A stretch of DNA of 64,000 bases, taken from positions 38,758,590-38,822,589 of the forward strand of contig CM059199.1 in assembly GCA_030323885.1 (NCBI GenBank), in the 5' to 3' direction. A program made the translations under genes and the position numbers. The stretch comes from Branchipolynoe longqiensis (lineage: Eukaryota; Annelida; Polychaeta; Phyllodocida; Polynoidae). Every line of letters starts with the position of its first letter. Positions within the stretch are counted from its first letter, which is position 1. Positions 1 to 9,902 of the stretch are shown in pieces. Below the pieces are notes generated by a model. That model searched no databases and was not told where the DNA came from. It saw nothing but the letters and a program-made list of their open reading frames with translations.

Positions 1-30
1 GAACTGCAACACTATAACGTTGCTATAATT

Positions 31-113
31 GTGCATTGATCCAAGTCGGTACTTGTCCTGATGTGACCTTAGATTATGAAAGGACATACAACTCCAACAA
101 CCAACCAACCAAC
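31..113 (+). mobile_element. SINE 3' tail fragment (tRNA-derived SINE family A)
   Basis: This is the 3' end of the commonest SINE in the window. The signature is a CAAGTCGGTAC block, then TGACCTTAGAT, then a short A/C-rich tail of CAACAACC repeats. The tRNA head and core are missing, so it is a truncated copy. The sequence from 114 to 312 shows nothing recognisable beyond a possible remnant of the SINE core near 170. Confidence 0.6.
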
Positions 114-312
114 AACCCTCTAGTTAACTCCACCAGGATAAATCATCTGTCGGTGAATTATTACAGTGCCGGTCCCACTGGGGGCGGAAGGCGGTGACAT
201 GTCACATGGCCAAGTATGCGCATGACAGCTCTAGCTGGACAGGGGCCGCGCTCAACAAACAATTCGTCGGAAATTCCGTCTGTGAAATAACTCCTGTGTG
301 AGCATCATACTC

Positions 313-656
313 AGACCAGCCGAATGGCTTGATGGCCGAACGAGTTGAGCGTCCGTCTCATGCTTTGGGAACCCATGGGTTTGTGGGTTCGAACCCTGGT
401 CGAGTCAAACCAATGACTTAAAAATGTATACTTGTCGCATCCTAGCGAGGCACTCAGTATTATTAGGACAGGGTCAGGACTGGTTGGCTCAGTGTCAGGA
501 TTATGTGACTGAGTGGGATTTCAGGTCAAGGTGCTTGCGGACTGGTCTCCCAGTGGGGCGGCACTATACACATTTGCCATGAGTGCACATTGTCACAAAT
601 CGGTAGGCGTCCTGATATGAACTTACCTGTTGCTAGGACTTAAAACAACAACAACT
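313..656 (+). mobile_element. Full-length tRNA-derived SINE (family A)
   Basis: The head is a tRNA-like region with a box A (GATGGCCGAACGAGTTGAGC) and a box B (GGGTTCGAACCCT), of type II Ser/Leu-like appearance. The conserved body follows: AACCAATGACTTAAAAA, the GTGACTGAGTGGGAT block, CCCAGTGGGGC, and the GTTGCTAGGACTTAAAAC tail with (CAA)n. At least 25 related copies and fragments lie in this window on both strands, which identifies it as a mobile pol III SINE rather than a gene. Confidence 0.85.
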
Positions 657-811
657 ACACGAATATCATACCCATTCTGACCAAATTACAGAGCACAGAA
701 ACAGTATTTCTTTGAGAGTTGAGATATATTCCTTTACATAGCCTTCCCTAGTGTGTACATGTGAACCATTCCTGTGTATGGACACGTGTGTTTTGCTAAG
801 TGAAATGTCAG

Positions 812-993
812 TGTATTGGTCTGCACTGACCTCTCAGGCAAGTAACCACATAGACAGGTAGGCGTGGGTAGTGTGGTCATATCAGAGAGCCTAGGTGGTG
901 TAATGGTTAGCACACTGGCCTGGAATGCAAAGAGATGTGTGTTCGAGTCCTGCTCTAGGCGCAATATTTCCCATTTTCATAACCCCCACGACA
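812..993 (+). mobile_element. Solo LTR of a tRNA-bearing TRIM retrotransposon
   Basis: A 182-bp unit that starts TGTATTGG and ends CACGACA (TG...CA, with short inverted termini). The same unit occurs as paired terminal direct repeats at 6271-6773 and 9903-10451. Positions 889-960 form a 72-nt tRNA-Gln-like sequence with box A TGGTGTAATGGTTAGCAC and a box B GTTCGAGTCC. Here the T stem is slightly degraded (GTGTG against CCTGC). The flanks TCAG and TCAT agree in three of four bases, which would fit an aged 4-bp target duplication. Confidence 0.75.
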
Positions 994-1789
994 TCATCAA
1001 TCTAAAAATAAAAATAAAAAATTACAGAAAAAGACAAATCGAGAACTGTTACGTCATTACATCTGCTACAAGAAATTGGAACCACATTTTCCTATTAAAT
1101 AGAAAGTAATACATCTGAGAAAACGGACTGTTGTCGGGTTGCCTACCATATATTCATCCACATTTCTAGCGCCGGAGAATAAAATAGCATAATATTATTA
1201 ACTCATCATAATGTGTCGTTCAATTGTTTCTTCAGATTATTTTTGTATTTGTCATTTAAAGTTTGCATAGTCTGAAAGTTTTGAATTTCTGTAATTTTCT
1301 GAGATAAATCTATTAGTTTGATCGGTATAATCTACCTTCGTTTCGGTTGAAGTAGCTTTTATTTTAAATGGCTAAGTTTGGAGATATTTCTTTATTTTTT
1401 GTTGTTGGTAAATATGTTTATTCTGCTGAATAAGTCTTTTGTCAGTGCGGAAGCACTGGTCTTCCAGCCATTTTTCAATTCTGGGTTATTCACACAAAAG
1501 GATATAGAATAAGGTATACAATACCTGTTGAATACACAATTTGCACCATGTAACACAATGAAATTCTGTAACCCAAAAGTTCCATAGCAAGATGGGAACA
1601 GTAGTGTCATATAACTAGATCAATATTAGTCAGATGAATGTGAGTATTTATATAGTGTTTAGAATGTAAGCAGAAGGTAGAAACACAAGTACAAACATGC
1701 AACATTAATTTCGCGAGCAAGCCAACATTCTGACAATATAGGCTTGTGTTGTACCATGTTCTCTTAAAATGCCTCAGTATTCACATATA
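994..1789. other. No recognised feature (AT-rich)
   Basis: AT-rich sequence with only short open frames. No repeat family, splice-bounded exon or RNA gene could be recognised. Confidence 0.4.
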
Positions 1790-1973
1790 TGTGGCGCCAA
1801 ATATTTTACCTGAAAATCATTTTAATTTTCGCTGATTCCACTTTTCATATGGTTATGGAGTATTGAATAAAAAAAAGTCGGAATATACAAAAATAAACAT
1901 TTTGAGGGCTTGATTCCAATGTTCATCTCCAATTTTGGATTAGCGTTTACATGGTTCTGTGCCTGAACTCGTC
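1790..1973 (-). mobile_element. Truncated MITE related to the 55-58 kb DNA transposon
   Basis: The right end TGCCTGAACTCGTC and the adjoining GGATTAGCGTTTACATGGTT match the right terminus of the MITE at 39145-39380. The internal GATTCCACTTTTCATATGG and GGTTATGGAG blocks match both that MITE and the left arm of the autonomous element at 55083. The left terminal inverted repeat is reduced to a GGCGCCAAA remnant near 1792. It is non-coding and decayed. Confidence 0.65.
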
Positions 1974-2081
1974 ATAGTAGAATCAAATCTAGATGATTGT
2001 TGTGTTTTGGAGAATTTGATGTTTCCTTCGCACTGTGCAGGTTTAAAACAAGTTAGATTGCATCTTCAAGAATTAGATATT

Positions 2082-2435
2082 TGTTTGTTTGTTGTTGTTT
2101 TACGTCCTATCAACATATACGGTTATACCAGGACGGGTACCAACCTGTGACAGTGTGCACTCATGGCAACTTTATAGTGCTGCCCCACTGGGACAGCAGG
2201 CCACCAGCACCATGACCTGATATCCCACTCAGTCACATTATCCTGACACTGAGCCAACCACTCCATACTCTATCCTAATAATGCCAAGCACCAGGCGAGA
2301 AAGGGACAAGTATACATTTTTAAGTCATCGGTTTGACTCGACCGGGATTAGAACCAACAAAATGATGGGTTTGGATCTCCCGATCTCCCAACACAGGAGA
2401 TGGACGCTCAACTCATTCGGCCACCCCGTCTGGTC
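2082..2435 (-). mobile_element. Full-length SINE (family A)
   Basis: A reverse-oriented copy running from the (GTT)n/TTTTACGTCCT tail through GTGACAGTGTGCACTCATGG, CCCACTCAGTCACATTATCC and ATGCCAAGCACCAGG to a degraded tRNA-like head ending in CGGCCACCCCGTCTGG. Box B is weak (GGGATTAGAACC). Confidence 0.8.
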
Positions 2436-2719
2436 AAGTATTAGCGATACGCTTCTGGTCATGAGCATACACAAGAAGGATATTTTAAATAGTATCCTCT
2501 ATCAATAGTTGCAGATACGATTGCTGGGTATTTTTACTTTTGGCTGGATGTGGTCCGTGGCGGTGTGCGCGTGGCCCGTCACGTGACCGGTCACGTGACT
2601 TGAGGAGCGTATCGCCGGTTAGCTCTGAGGGATGTCGGAATTCATCTGTGTCTGAGTAGATCCGCACTGTGACTGCAGAGGGCGTACTGTCAGCTGCAAG
2701 CAGGTCGGTGTAAGGGATT

Positions 2720-2746
2720 GTGTGTGGAGGGGGGGGGGGGGGGGGG
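2720..2746 (+). repeat. Poly-G tract
   Basis: An uninterrupted run of about 18 G residues inside GTGGAGGGG...GGAGG, immediately before the G-rich minisatellite region. 2440-2710 holds nothing recognised. Confidence 0.9.
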
Positions 2747-2949
2747 AGGTGCTGATGGTAGAGGGGGAGGGCTGGACGCGGAGGAGTGTGTGGGGGGATG
2801 GTCAGGGGTTGACGGGTTACCGAAACAGGAGCCAGTGTTTACATTGGGTAGAGTGTATTATGGGATGGTGGAGGGTGGGGATGGCGGCGGGTGGTGGGGG
2901 TAGGGGATGGGTGGGATGAGGTCTGGGGTGGGGGGTGGGGAGTCTGATG

Positions 2950-4215
2950 TGTTGCGTAGTGTGGGGATGGGTGAGGGGAGTGTGGGGATATATGGGTGGG
3001 GGAGGGTTGGGATGGGTGGCGGGGAGTGTGGGGATATATGGGTGGGGAGGGTGGGGTGGGTGGCGGGGAGTGTGGGGATATATGGGTGGGGGAGGGTTGG
3101 GATGGGTGGCGGGGAGTGTGGGGATATATGGGTGGGAGAGGGTTGGGATGGGTGGTGGGGAGTGTGGGGATATATGGGTGGGGGAGGGTTGGGATGGTTG
3201 GCGGGAGTGTGGATATATGGGTGGGGGAGGGTGGGGTGGGGGGGCGGGGAGTGTGGGGATATATGGGTGGGGGAGGGTTGGGATGGGTGGCGGGGAGTGT
3301 GGGGATATAATGGTGGGGGAGGGTTGGGATGGGTGGCGGGGAGTGTAGGGATATATGGGTGGGGGAGGGTTGGGATGGGTGGCGGGGAGTGTGGGGATAT
3401 ATGGGTAGGGGAGGGTTGGATGGGTGGCGGGGAGTGTGGGGATATATGGGTGGGGGAGGGTTGGGATGGGTGGCGGGGAGTGGGGATATATGGGTGGGGG
3501 AGGGTTGGGATGGGTGGCGGGGAGTGTGGGGATATATGGGTGGGGGAGGGTTGGGATGGGTGGCGGGGAGTGTGGGGATACATGGGTGGGGGAGGGTTGG
3601 GATGGGTGAGGGGAGTGTGGGGATATATGGGTGGGGGAGGGTTGGGATGGGTGCGGGGAGTGTGGGGATGTATGGGTGGGGGAGGGTTGGGATGGGTGGC
3701 GGGGAGTGTGGGGATATATGGATGGGGGAGGGTTGGGATGGGTGGCGGGGAGCTTGGTGATATATGGGTGGGAGAGGGTTGGGATGGGTGGTGGGGAGTG
3801 TGGGGATATATGGGTGGGGGAGGGTTGGGATGGGTGAGGGGAGTGTGGGGATATATGGGTGGGGGAGGGTTGGGATGGGTGAGGGGAGTGTGGGGATATA
3901 TGGGTGGGGGAGGGTTGGGATGGGTGGCGGGGAGTGTGGGGATATATGGGTGGGGGAGGGTTGGGATGGGTGGCGGGGAGTGTGGGGATATATGGGTGGG
4001 GGAGGGTTGGGATGGGTGGCGGGGAGTGTGGGGATATATGTGTGGGGGAGGGTTGGGATGGGTGGCGGGGAGTGTGGGGATATATGGGTGAGGGAGGGTT
4101 GGGATGGGTGGCGGGAAGTGTGGGGATATATGGGTGGGGGAGGGTGGGGATGGGTGAGGGGAGTGTGGGGATATATGGGTGGGGGAGGGTTGGGATGGGT
4201 GCCGGGGAGTGTCCG
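2950..4215 (+). repeat. 46-bp G-rich minisatellite, about 27 copies
   Basis: The unit reads GGGGAGTGTGGGGATATATG followed by GGTGGGGGAGGGTTGGGATG and GGTGGC; successive GGGGAGTGTG starts at 3065 and 3111 fix the period at 46. Variant units lack a few bases (GGGTGAGGGGAG) or carry single substitutions. Because 46 is not a multiple of 3 and the unit has no stop, all frames stay open on both strands, giving spurious proteins of up to 560 residues. Each unit has several G runs of three or more, interrupted by ATATAT. Irregular G-rich sequence continues to about 4590. Confidence 0.95.
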
Positions 4216-4653
4216 GATGCGGGTAAATAGGGGGATGGGTGGGTGGGGGAGTAGGGGGATGGATGGGGGAGTCCGGGGTGGGCTGAATGGGGAGTGGCGG
4301 ATGGGGGAGGCGTGAGGATGGGCGGATGGGATGAATATGGTGATGGGTGGGGGAGTGGGGGATGGGTGGGTGGGGGTGGGGATTGTGCGGTCTGGGGTGG
4401 GAGGAGTGTGGAGATCGGGGGTAGGGGAGTGGGTGGGTACGGGGGGGGAGTGTGCGGATGTGTGTGTGGGACGAGTGTGGGGATGGGTGGGTGGGTGGGT
4501 GGAGGAATGTGCGAATGGGTGCGTGCCGGGGGGTTCGCATGGGTGACTGGTGGAGGGTGGCGATAGGTGGGTGTGGGAATGTGAGGATGAGTGGTTGTGG
4601 CTAGTATGGGGTGATGGAGTTTGGGGATAGGGGTGTGGTGGGAGGTGTGTGTG

Positions 4654-4654
4654 A

Positions 4655-4690
<36 letters not shown>
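4654..4690. repeat. (AT)n microsatellite
   Basis: About 17 AT dinucleotides directly after the G-rich block. Confidence 0.95.
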
Positions 4691-4693
<3 letters not shown>

Positions 4694-4719
4694 TGTCTTG
4701 CTTATTCCTAGGTGGATAA

Positions 4720-4790
4720 GAACGTGCATTACCACGTTCGATGTGGTCAGATTCACCTCGTTTGGGAGGTCAGTGCAGACTACTACACAT
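4720..4790 (-). mobile_element. Possible TRIM LTR end fragment
   Basis: GGGAGGTCAGTGCAGACTAC followed by TACA matches the terminal block of the tRNA-bearing LTR, with a diverged GATGTGGT upstream. The tRNA-like part is absent. Confidence 0.4.
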
Positions 4791-4799
4791 ACATAACCA

Positions 4800-5495
4800 A
4801 TGAACCTCATGTAGAATTAATTCTTGGATGGTGTTTTGTTTTTGAAAATTTGATGCTTCATCGGGCTATGCAGATATACAACATTGAACTATCCTAGTAG
4901 AACTAAAAACATGTTAGATAACAAAATGAAATAAACAGCTGCATAGACCATCCTAATTTAAAATAAATTACTATTGGTACACAACAGTGTACGTAGGTTG
5001 CTGAGCACCACTCCTCTCATCCTAGCTTTGCACGGTTGTGAACATTTAGAATATCGCAATAGTGAGGAGTCGCTTTGTTGTTCAGAAAATAATTATATTA
5101 TATAAACTGAACATCTAGACGTCTCGTAGTAGGGTTGTATCTTCGATTCTGTGGCTATGTAGGTAGTCTCAGGTAAAAAACAATACAGACGGAGGGAAAG
5201 AGAAAGTAAAGCAAAGTAAGAGTGTCAGAAGAGAGAGTCCAAGCCTCTCTGGTTTATTATGTACAGTACATGGGTTCATTGTAGAGTATCACCCCTACCC
5301 TTTTCCCCCAATGGGAAACAAGCATTATTGGCTCTACCAATAGGGATCAAGCATTCCTGGTCCCCATGGCTACCAGTGGTCTGCCCACCACCATCAAGCT
5401 GCGTGGCCCCTCTGGCCACCACCAGCCTTGAGCCTTGACCCTGAGCGTGGTGATCCTACCCAACAGAGGGGGAGGGGGTATGCCCTGAGTAACCC
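4800..5495. other. No recognised gene; target of a MITE insertion
   Basis: Unique-looking sequence. 5210-5495 is moderately complex and resumes after the MITE at 6188 with ACATACAGCCCAGCCAGCACC, so the MITE split a pre-existing sequence whose identity is unknown. Confidence 0.4.
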
Positions 5496-5498
5496 TTA

Positions 5499-6187
5499 TG
5501 GCCCTGTCACACTACGACGTGACTATGTCAGCGTAACCACAACGTGAAAATAATGATATCACGTCGAAGTTATCGGCGTAATATGCAAATTGTGGACGTG
5601 AATGCCGCGTAGTTGACGTGACCGTAACGTGACCGTAACGTGACCATAACGTGACCGTAATGTGACCGTAACGTGACCATAACGTGACCGTAACGTGACC
5701 GTAACGTGACCGTAAAGTGACCGTAACGTGACCGTAACGTGACCGTAATGTGACCGTAACGTGACCGTAACCATGACAGTAACGTGACCGTGACGTGACC
5801 GTAACGTGACCGTAACGTGACCGTGACGTGACCGTAACGTGCAAAACGCGGCCCACACGTTGCTCCCACCCGGGCCGTCAGTCTGACGTGACATAACGTG
5901 ACTCTAACGTCATTTACGCTGCTATAACGATCGCGGAACGTCTACCTAACGTCATTGTCACGTCATGGCCGACGTGACGGCGTCACGTCGAGATACGTCG
6001 AAAGTTTTGAACAGGTTCAAAACCTCGACGCGCGCCGACGTATCACGACGTAACATGACGTAGCTCGATGTCACTCTAACGTCATTATGACGTCATCATA
6101 ACGTAACCCAACGTACGGCAACGTAATGACGAAAAATGATCATGTTTGGCTCACGTTGGCTCGTTACGTCGTAGTGTGACAGGGGTA
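5499..6187. mobile_element. MITE with TTA target duplication carrying an 11-bp minisatellite
   Basis: The terminal inverted repeats share CCCTGTCACACTACGACGT (left from 5499, right ending 6187). Direct TTA trinucleotides flank both ends (5496-5498 and 6188-6190). A TTA/TAA duplication is typical of PIF/Harbinger elements, so that superfamily is inferred. Positions about 5610-5850 are a tandem array of an 11-mer close to CGTAACGTGAC (20 or more copies), and the remaining arms are rich in ACGT. No transposase is present. A sibling copy lies at 37762-38421. Confidence 0.75.
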
Positions 6188-6270
6188 TTACATACAGCCC
6201 AGCCAGCACCACTATGTCTATTTACATTCCACTCAGGCACCACCAGCACTTACATATATATATATATATA

Positions 6271-6773
6271 TGTCGTGGGGGTGATGAAAATGGGAAATAT
6301 TGTGCCTAGAGCGGGACTCGAACCCACATCTCTTTGCATTCCGGGCCAGTGTGCTAACCATTACACCACCTAGGCTCCCTGATATCAATACACTCCCCAC
6401 GCCTACCTGTCTATGTGGTTACTTGCCTGAGAGGTCAGTGCAGACCACTACACTCGTCCCCCTGGAATTGTAAGTCTTGTAATGCTTACAATTACATACA
6501 TACAGGCAATGCACTAACACATACATACACAGGGTAGGTTCAACAACCATACAGCGCAAAGCTTGTACAGGATCCTGATCACGGCAACCAGTGTCGTGGG
6601 GGTGATGAAAATGGGAAATATTGTGCCTAGAGCGGGACTCGAACCCACATCTCTTTGCATTCCGGGCCAGTGTGCTAACCATTACACCACCTAGGCTCCC
6701 TGATATCAACACACTCCCCATGCCTACCTGTCTATGTGGTTACTTGCCTGAGAGGTCAGTGCAGACCACTACA
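6271..6773 (-). mobile_element. Complete TRIM retrotransposon with tRNA-like sequence in both LTRs
   Basis: Two 182-bp direct repeats (6271-6452 and 6592-6773) differ at only two positions and flank a 139-bp internal region. Each repeat has TG...CA ends with short inverted termini. Read on the minus strand, the internal region begins with CTGGTTGCCGTGATC (a candidate primer-binding site; it resembles the complement of a tRNA-His 3' end with one extra base) and ends with the purine-rich CCAGGGGGACGAG directly before the 3' LTR (polypurine tract). The element is flanked by TATA on both sides, although it sits in a TA repeat. It encodes no protein. The two near-identical LTRs imply a recent insertion. 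Each LTR holds a 72-nt tRNA-Gln-like block (6304-6375 and 6625-6696). Confidence 0.85.
6304..6375 (-). other. tRNA-Gln-like 72-nt sequence inside the TRIM LTR
   Basis: Read on the minus strand it folds by eye as a cloverleaf with tRNA-Gln spacing: acceptor GCCTAGG/TCTAGGC (7 pairs, one G-T), D stem GTGT/GCAC with an AATGGTTA loop, T stem GTGGG/CCCGC with a TTCGAGT loop. The anticodon stem is poor (3 of 5 pairs) and position 33 is not T, so it is unlikely to be a working tRNA. Box A and box B are intact. The copies at 6625-6696 and 42649-42720 are identical in sequence to this one. Confidence 0.8.
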
Positions 6774-6872
6774 TATACATACATGCGCCCTGGTCACGTA
6801 TACCTTTTTAGTAATAGAACATTTGCCTTCTCCCTTACGTAGAAAATCGGAATAGTTTACAGTCTGTCATCA

Positions 6873-7700
6873 CTGAATCTACTCACCTCAACCATATCCA
6901 CTCATCCTCACCTACTTAACCTCAGCTACTCATCCTCACCCACTCACCCTCACCCACTCATCCTCACAAACTCATCCACACCTAGTCATCCTCAGCTACC
7001 CTCGCAACTTCTCCAATGGAACAATTAATTCAGATCTCGTTTTGCCTAAGCCCCAGTCTTTACAGTCCTCACCTACTCATCCTCACCTACTCATCCTCAC
7101 ACACTCATCCTACCACACTCATCCTCACGCACTCATCCTCACACACTCATCCTCACACACTCAACACTCATCCTCACACACTCATCCCCAAACACTCATC
7201 CTCACACACTCACCCTCACACACTCACCCTCACACACTCACCCTCACACACTCACCCTCACACACTCATCCTCACATATTCATCCTCACATATTCATCCT
7301 CACATACTCACCCTCACCATCATTATCACATAATTTTCCTCACCCACTCATCCTCACCCACTCATCCTCACCCATTGATCCTCACCCACTCATCCTCACC
7401 CACTCATCCTCACCCATTCATCCCCATCCACTCATCCTCACCCACTAATCATCACTAACTCGTCATCACCCACTCGTCATCACCCACTCATCATCACCCA
7501 CTCAACCTCACCCACTCATCATCACCCACTCGTCATCACCCACTCCTCCTCACCCGCTCATCCTACCCACTCATCCTCCCCACTCATCCTAACGTACTAT
7601 TCATCTCATACACATTCTCAGCTACTCATCATCACCTACTCATACTCGCCTAGTCATCCTCACCCACTCATCCTCACCTAGTCATCCTCATCTACACTGA
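6873..7700 (+). repeat. Degenerate 12-bp pyrimidine-rich minisatellite (CTCAYCCTCACM)n
   Basis: Long runs of CTCATCCTCACCCA and CTCACCCTCACACA variants, densest at 7066-7580. Open frames here are compositional. Confidence 0.9.
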
Positions 7701-7764
7701 CAACGTCTCCACTGGAATCATTCATTCAGATCCTGTCTTGCCTAAGCCCCAGTCTTTACATAAT

Positions 7765-7870
7765 GGTGTGGGTACGTGGGGTGGGTGTGTGGGTCTGTGC
7801 ATCTCTTGGGCGTGTGGGTGCGTGGGTGTGTGGGTGTGTGGGTGTGTGGGTGCCTTGGGCGTGTGTGTGT
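7765..7870 (+). repeat. GT-rich minisatellite (GTGTGGGT)n
   Basis: Repeated GTGTGGGTG and GCGTGGGTG words directly upstream of a SINE insertion. The similar array at 8131-8303 may be the same tract split by the SINE, or an expansion at its head. Confidence 0.8.
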
Positions 7871-8122
7871 TTGAGTTGGTTGGTTCCTTGTTGGAATGTG
7901 ATGTCCTGGCAACATCTCAGGTTATGTCAGGATGGGTACCGCCTAGTGAAAGTGAACACTCAGGGCAACTATATAGTGCTGTCACACTGGGAGACCGGGC
8001 CACCAGTCCCATGACCTGGTATCCCACTCAGTCACATTATCCTGACACTGAGCCAACCAGTCTAGGTAGTGACAAGTATCAATTATTAAATCATTGCTTT
8101 GACTCGACATGGGTTCGAACCC
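7871..8122 (-). mobile_element. SINE (family A), head truncated
   Basis: Tail, core and the CATTGCTTTGACTCGACATG block are present in reverse orientation up to box B (GGGTTCGAACCC). Box A is replaced by GT-rich repeat. Confidence 0.8.
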
Positions 8123-8130
8123 TTGGCTTG

Positions 8131-8303
8131 TGTGTATGGGTGTGTGGGTGTGGGTGTGTGGGTGTGTGGGTGTGTGGGCGCGTGGGTGCGGTGGGGTGGT
8201 GTGTGGTGTGTGATGTGTGGTGTGTGGGGTGGGGTGTGTGATGTATGGGTGGGTGTGGGGGTGTGTGGGTGTGTGCGTATGTGTGGCGTGTGAGTGTGTG
8301 TGC
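8131..8303 (+). repeat. GT-rich microsatellite
   Basis: GTGTGGGTGTGGGTG-type sequence with GTGTGGTGTGTGATG variants. 8304-8655 holds nothing recognised. Confidence 0.85.
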
Positions 8304-8655
8304 CTGAATTTGTTCTAATAAAATAAACGCATCTACATTCATGTTCACTATCACCTTCTGCTATAGCACCTGCTTTTAAATATGGTGCTAATCATACCGA
8401 TTTCGATGGGAATCTGTTTGCATAAACTGAAAGAACATGTCAAACAGGCTGACAATCAGCCAGACATTCTCAGAAGGCTTACCGGTCTATCTCTATAACT
8501 CAGTTTTAATCAAGTCTCCGTGTATTTATGATGATTATGCAGTTATTGCCATACATGGCACTTGAGGCGCGAGTCGTGCTGGCATATAGAAATGACAGAG
8601 GCATCGCCTGCAAAATTCAGAAGTTCCATGGATCGACACCGGGTAATATACAGTA

Positions 8656-8911
8656 AGACGGGTGGCCAAATTTAACAATTTATACTTGTCGCTTCCTACC
8701 CAGGCGCTCACCATTAATGGATAGGGCAAGGACTGGTTGGCTAAGTGTCAGGATAATGTGACTGAGTAGGATATCAGGTCATGGTGCTGCTGGCCTGGTG
8801 TGCCCTTGGGGCAACACTATAAAGTCACTATGAGTGCGCCCAGTCACAGTTCAGTACCCGTCCTGCTATGACCTTAGATGTTGCTAGGACGTAAAACAGC
8901 AACAAACAAAC
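8656..8911 (+). mobile_element. SINE (family A), tRNA head lost
   Basis: Starts in a residual GACGGGTGGCC, then the TATACTTGTCGCTTCCTA body and full tail ending in CAGCAACAAACAAAC. Confidence 0.8.
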
Positions 8912-9032
8912 ATCATTATAATCTACTTAATTTGTCTGGAAACTACCTTATTTTAAATGGCATACTTTAAAGATATTTGAAGTGCAAACATGCCACATTT
9001 ATCCCGATCTTCTCTATGTGAAGCCTGCAACC

Positions 9033-9337
9033 GGACGCGGTGGCCCAATTGGTAGAGCTCAGGCTCTCCGTGCAGAAGGTAGGAGTCCGAATACCGGCTG
9101 AGTCAAAGCAATGACTTAATAAATTGATACTTGTCATTTCCTAGCCTGCCACTAGGCATTATTAGGATAGGGCAAGGACTGGTTAGATCAGTGTCAAGAT
9201 AATGTGACTGAGTGGGATATTGACTCATGGTGCCGGCAGTTTGATCTCCCAGTTGGGCAGCACTATAAACTCGCCATGAATGCACACTGTTTGATATGCA
9301 CATATACGTTGCTAGGACCTAAAACCCCCAACAAAAA
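9033..9337 (+). mobile_element. SINE with the alternative tRNA head (family B head, A body)
   Basis: The body is that of family A, but the head reads CCGGACGCGGTGGCCCAATT followed by GGTAGAGCTC and a box-B-like AGGAGTCCGAATACC. The same GCGGTGGCC-AAT-GGTAGAGC head recurs in reverse at 11590, 37670, 61215, 63345 and 63865. One body has therefore travelled with at least two tRNA-like promoters. Confidence 0.75.
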
Positions 9338-9498
9338 GCAAACAAAAATAAGCGACGAAGGGGGAAGCCTGGTTGGCTCTCTTATATTCAGACAACCGCA
9401 TCCTCTAACACAAAAACGGTCATATCATACTGACCAAGTGTGATATTGTCTTCATGGCTGTATAGATAACATAGTACATTGTACTAAATGGAAAATGT

Positions 9499-9836
9499 TT
9501 GGTTGGCTGGTCGTTAGAGTTTTACGACCTGGCAACATCTAAGGTCATATCACGACGGGTACCGACTTGTGACAGTGCACATTCATGGCAACTTTACAGT
9601 GCTGGCCGTCTGGAAGACCAGGTCCCCAGAACCATGACCTGATATACCACTCTGTCACTCTATCCCGAGACTGAGCCAACAGTCCTTGCACTATGATAAT
9701 AATGCTGAGCACCTGGCTAGGAAGCACTAAGTATACATTTCTAAGTCATCGGTTTGACTAGACCAGGGTGTGGTCGAATGCAACGATCTACCAAAATGCG
9801 AGAAGGACGCTCAACTCATTCCGCCATCCCGTCTGG
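9499..9836 (-). mobile_element. Full-length SINE (family A)
   Basis: A reverse copy from the GAGTTTTACGACCTGG tail to the ATTCCGCCATCCCGTCTGG head, with box B degraded. Confidence 0.8.
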
Positions 9837-9902
9837 TAAAAGGATAATAAGTAACCGATCCCGTTAATGAATACCTCATATGAACTCATCTCCATACCAT
9901 AT

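Noticed and set aside
2858..4540. A 560-residue minus-strand and a 394-residue plus-strand open frame
   Set aside because: They are read through a 46-bp stop-free minisatellite; all frames are open and the peptides are period-46 repeats with no other coding evidence.
6304..6375. A functional tRNA gene
   Set aside because: Acceptor, D and T arms fit, but the anticodon stem is broken, position 33 is not T, and the block is embedded in a repeated LTR.
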